NCBI GenBank assembly: GCA_013396755.1
Contig: VWZF01002383.1
Coordinates: forward strand, 240,462 to 304,461
Source of the DNA: Sclerurus mexicanus
Taxonomy: Eukaryota; Chordata; Aves; Passeriformes; Furnariidae
Direction: 5' to 3'
Length of the DNA: 64,000 bases
In this document: positions 60,608-64,000 of the stretch, one piece after another
Layout: each line of letters starts with the position of its first letter
Numbering within the stretch: position 1 is the stretch's first letter
Notes under the pieces: model-generated
What the model saw: the letters and a program-made list of their open reading frames with translations, nothing else
Databases searched by the model: none
What the model was told of the DNA's origin: nothing
Program-made: the position numbers and the translations under genes

Positions 60608-63455
60608 GAATAAAGGAGGAAGTTCAATCTATTTGCTTTGGATTAAACAGGTTGCCTTCGTGTTTTAAGTAGCAGCATTTTGTCTAGTGGCATGATAGAC
60701 ATAACCACAGCTCCCTTACCACCTGCAAGGTGAGGCACTGTTTGTCACAGATCAATGTATAGAAGTATGTTGAACACTGCAGGTAGGATTCAGCTCACCT
60801 GTGGTCCCTCGGGTCTCTTGCCACCTGTTCTGCGTTAGCATCCTTTATAATCGTTCACTTGGTCTCTTTCAGTTTAAGATGAGTTGCTTTCTAAGGGTAA
60901 CTCTTTCTCTCCACCTGAGAGGCAAGTCGTCAGTGCCATCCACCAGAATATAGCCAGGTGATTTTCCTCCTTCCTTGTGAAACCCTGGTTGTCCTCTTAT
61001 TTTCCACAAAAAAGCTATTCCAGTGAAGGCCATCAGAATGTCTTAGTGTGGAAAATGGTGTAGATAATAGCAGAACTGGGGCTCAAATGTCTTTAAGGAT
61101 AAAGGGGATTTTGGCCACTACTGGAATCCTTTCCTTTCCTTACGCTCTCGCCTTTCTGCTTCTCCTGTCCTTCCTTATCTGAGTCAGAAACCATCCACAG
61201 CTTGTGAACTTTCTCTTTTTCTGGAACATGGCAAATTATTCCTGCCTTGATTTTAAATATTTAGGACAAAAATATTTGAAATACAGTACTCTGACATGTC
61301 TTTCATAAAGGCTGATGAGTCAAGTAACAGGAAAAAGAAATCAAAATACCTATCAATGATAATTTGCTGATGGAGTTTGCAGGTGACAGAAAAGATTGTG
61401 CAGTACTAAATAATAGAAAGTGTAGGTCACTGTTCTGGTATAATCAAAAATGTTTGGTGAAATGGTGAAATTCAAAGGCTTATGTTTTAATAACATCACA
61501 TGTCATATGCCTGTAGTAACACAGGAATTCCCATAACATTGGGAACTGAGAAGCTGCAACTGTTTCCAGCTGAGCTTAATTACTCAGAGTAATCATAGAG
61601 TCAAAAGAACCAACATGGCCCCAGGAGAGACAAACCCCGAGCTAGGAGATGAAACCATTACACCACCCTCTTGTGTGTACAACTCTTCACCTGGTCTTGT
61701 CCCTGGCTCCATAGCAGACTGTAAAAACAGAATCTATATCAAAGAGGGGGGAAAGAAGGAAAATCAGGGGAGTGGAAAATGTGCTTTCCTCATGAAAAAT
61801 AGGTATCAGTTCACATCTCTTATATAACAAAGAGTTAATGGTGGGAACAAAATTTGTAAGAACCCACATGAGAACAAAACTTTAAGAGCTCTCAGACCGG
61901 TAGGACATAATGAGCTGTCAGGACTGAAAGGAGAAGTTGAAAACATTCATACTGAAATAAAAAGATAAATGACATGCCTGGAAAAAAGAGGAGTTATAAA
62001 GGCTTACAGTGACATCCCACAATGAGATTGTTAAAGGCTAGTTGATGCCTAAGAGCAAGAAGCAGCCTTTCTTGAGAATTTCAGAAGTGTGTGATTCCAG
62101 GCTCTAACTAATTTGTCACTTAAAATTTTACACTTGAAGTTAACTATGAATACCCAGCATAAAAGGATGGCTGATGGGAAACTTTGTTAGCATAGCAATC
62201 GCTTGGAAAACCTAGGACTGACAATGCTTTGGGACTATTAACGAGCTGAATGTATGACTGTCACTCTCAGCAAGTGATTACTTCCAAAGCAGTAGGTTCA
62301 TGGTATGAAAAGACTGACAGTATAAGCAGAACATATTTTATTCTGATCAAGAGCCAAACCCCTAATCCAGGGTTAAAAAACACAGCTATGTCCTCCCTGT
62401 GAAAGGCAATTCCAGCCTGCCTTGGGAGCAGCCAGCACTACTCAGCTGCAGGGCTGCCCCAGGCTGTGCCATCACATCTCCTTGGTGTCAGCCCTGCTAC
62501 AACTCTTGACTGTAACAGGGCACCCCTGAGAAGTGCCACATCAGCTAAGAGCATGCTAAAATGACTCCACAGCACTCTGCAGTCTTCAAAAAACAGTATT
62601 AGGCTGGCTGATGATGGCTAGGGCCTGGTACAGGAAGATGCTTACATTTCCAATATCCTGCTGTAAACATTTAGTAGTGCTAAATCCTAATAGCCACACA
62701 TTATAAAACCTGAATATTTATTATAATGCTTTTTTGGAAAAAAATGCTATTATCTTTAGCATTCTTCTGAAATGTGCTGCTATTACAGGCTCCTTTATAC
62801 TTCATGTTTACCCGCCAGAGACTTACATAACCCCTGAGATGATGAGACCTTCCTGATACTGCCTTGTGTTCACTACGTGTTGATTTGCTCTGGACTGAAT
62901 CAGTCTCCCACAGGCAGAGTTATCCTACTGCTGTCTTCCCTAGGCTTTTGCTGCTGAAGGAGAAGGCAATTCCTACATGTCCTGAACTTTAAAAGCTCCT
63001 AATTCTGCACCCAGCAAAAGGCCTGGAGTTGCTTCACAGGCTCTCTTGCTTTTCTATTTCTCCTAGCACCTGTTCAGTAAAACAAAGCTCTGTTTCCGTC
63101 TGGGGCAAAGCATGAAGAGAGCTGTCAAATGCCAAAACATAAGAAGTCTTTGGACTGTGAGAACAAAGAAAGAAGCTGCCAAGAGCCATTGCTTTGCCTA
63201 TAGTCAAATGATCTGCAGGTCCAAGAAGAAATTAAAAAAAATAATAATTTTAGCTGCCAAAAAGCTTTATTCATTTTAAAATTACATTTTTGTGAAGTCA
63301 AAACCAAAACTCCTCTTTTAAATGAGAAATCAGTATTTTGTTTAAGTTTTCAAAAATGCTTTTAGCCATTCTACTTTTCACTTTTCCAGTACTCTAAATC
63401 ATTTTGTCAATTTAACCAGACCTTGCAAATAATTTCAGCTAATTGTCAAATGCCA

Positions 63456-63608
63456 TTTTTGGATTTTTGGTTGGTTTTCTGGTGGTCTTTCTTTGTGTTC
63501 TTTTGCGTTTTTTTGATGTGGTGTTTGGGTTTGGTTTTGTTTTGTGGTTTTGTTTGTTTGTTTTGAGGGGGCTGTCTGTTTTTTTTTAATTAGTTTTGGG
63601 TTTGGGCT
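63456..63608. repeat. T/G-rich low-complexity tract
   Basis: About 150 bases of T runs separated by G, GG, GGG and one GGGGG. This is the longest of the four + strand tracts of this kind. Confidence 0.85.
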
Positions 63609-64000
63609 TATTTTGCAAATTACATTGCTTCCTTTTATCTTTAAAGCAGAAGGAGAAGTGGTTCTTCCTTGAGAGACCTCATTCCCTGCATGTGTATGGG
63701 AACACAGTACTGTTCATGATCCTTTGGAGAGGGAGAGCTAATACTTCCTTCATCCTCAGAAAGAGAGAGACGAATACTAATAAGCTGCCAGGACATCTTT
63801 TCCCTGACTCTTTCACTATTTGTAACCCACGGGGATGTGCACAAACTCAGTTGCTACGGAGAAAATGTCTTCCCTTCTTAACTCTAAGAAATTGCGTTTG
63901 TTATAGGTAAATCTATCATTCTCTGTCCCTGTACTTTTAGAGCACAGAGAGAACTAGTTGGCTATTTCTAGCTCCAAAACACTGGATTAGACGGACTAAG
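63609..64000. other. Unique sequence to the window end
   Basis: About 390 bases with no recognised repeat. The 104-codon + frame 63596-63910 starts inside the T/G tract and has no recognised domain. Confidence 0.5.

Larger units (their letters stand above)
53874..63455. other. Unique non-coding sequence
   Basis: No mobile element is clearly recognised. It contains the candidate exon at 56600-56650, inverted repeats at 55.7 and 58.3-58.4 kb, the hairpin at 60.05 kb and a CpG-enriched block at 60.4 kb. The 150-codon frame 54326-54778 and 124-codon frame 55890-56264 show no known domain. Confidence 0.5.

Noticed and set aside
60798..60914. Minus-strand 117-nt exon candidate with a CAG|GTGAGC donor
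   Set aside because: All three frames stop early and the acceptor tract is weak. It could still be non-coding, but the evidence is below my threshold.
1..64000. CRISPR array, bacterial operons, phage or defence system
   Set aside because: No regularly spaced direct repeats, no compact operon-like genes and no ribosome-binding-site pattern. The repeats are avian retroelements.

Overview
This window reads as vertebrate, specifically avian, non-coding DNA, most likely from a songbird (passerine). Four kinds of evidence support this. There is a 5'-truncated CR1 LINE of about 1.8 kb plus several CR1 scraps. There is a tRNA-Ile-derived SINE that ends in a CR1 tail, the architecture described for TguSINE1 of zebra finch. 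There are two solo LTRs of avian endogenous-retrovirus type. The rest is AT-rich, CpG-poor, repeat-poor sequence with recurrent T/G-rich tracts. No bacterial, plasmid or phage features are present.

Layout: 1-17 kb is unique AT-rich sequence with a T/G tract, a TA/CA microsatellite, a short CR1 tail (11.2 kb) and an A/C tract (12.3 kb). 17.4-21.1 kb is the main repeat cluster, with a minus-strand CR1 whose reverse-transcriptase frame is broken, followed by a solo LTR. 21-40 kb is unique sequence with two small CR1 pieces (27.1 and 28.2 kb), a perfect 24-bp tandem duplication (30.6 kb) and short microsatellites. 40.7-43.6 kb is a second repeat cluster: purine tract, CR1 fragment, solo LTR and SINE. 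43.6-64 kb is unique sequence with three T/G tracts, a strong imperfect hairpin at 60.05 kb, homeodomain-like inverted repeats and a small CpG-enriched block at 60.4 kb.

I find no convincing protein-coding gene. The open frames longer than 60 codons look like chance frames or fragments of repeats. The window is best explained as an intergenic desert or the inside of a very large intron. Several short segments carry good splice-site pairs and at least one open frame (for example 50032-50157, 56600-56650 and 28924-29027 on +, 48328-48393 on -). They are listed as candidate exons at low confidence, because I recognise none of their peptides and decoy splice sites are expected in 64 kb. No novel multi-gene system is visible. 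The items most worth checking are the 60.05-kb hairpin, the exon candidates and the tRNA-Ile/CR1 SINE.
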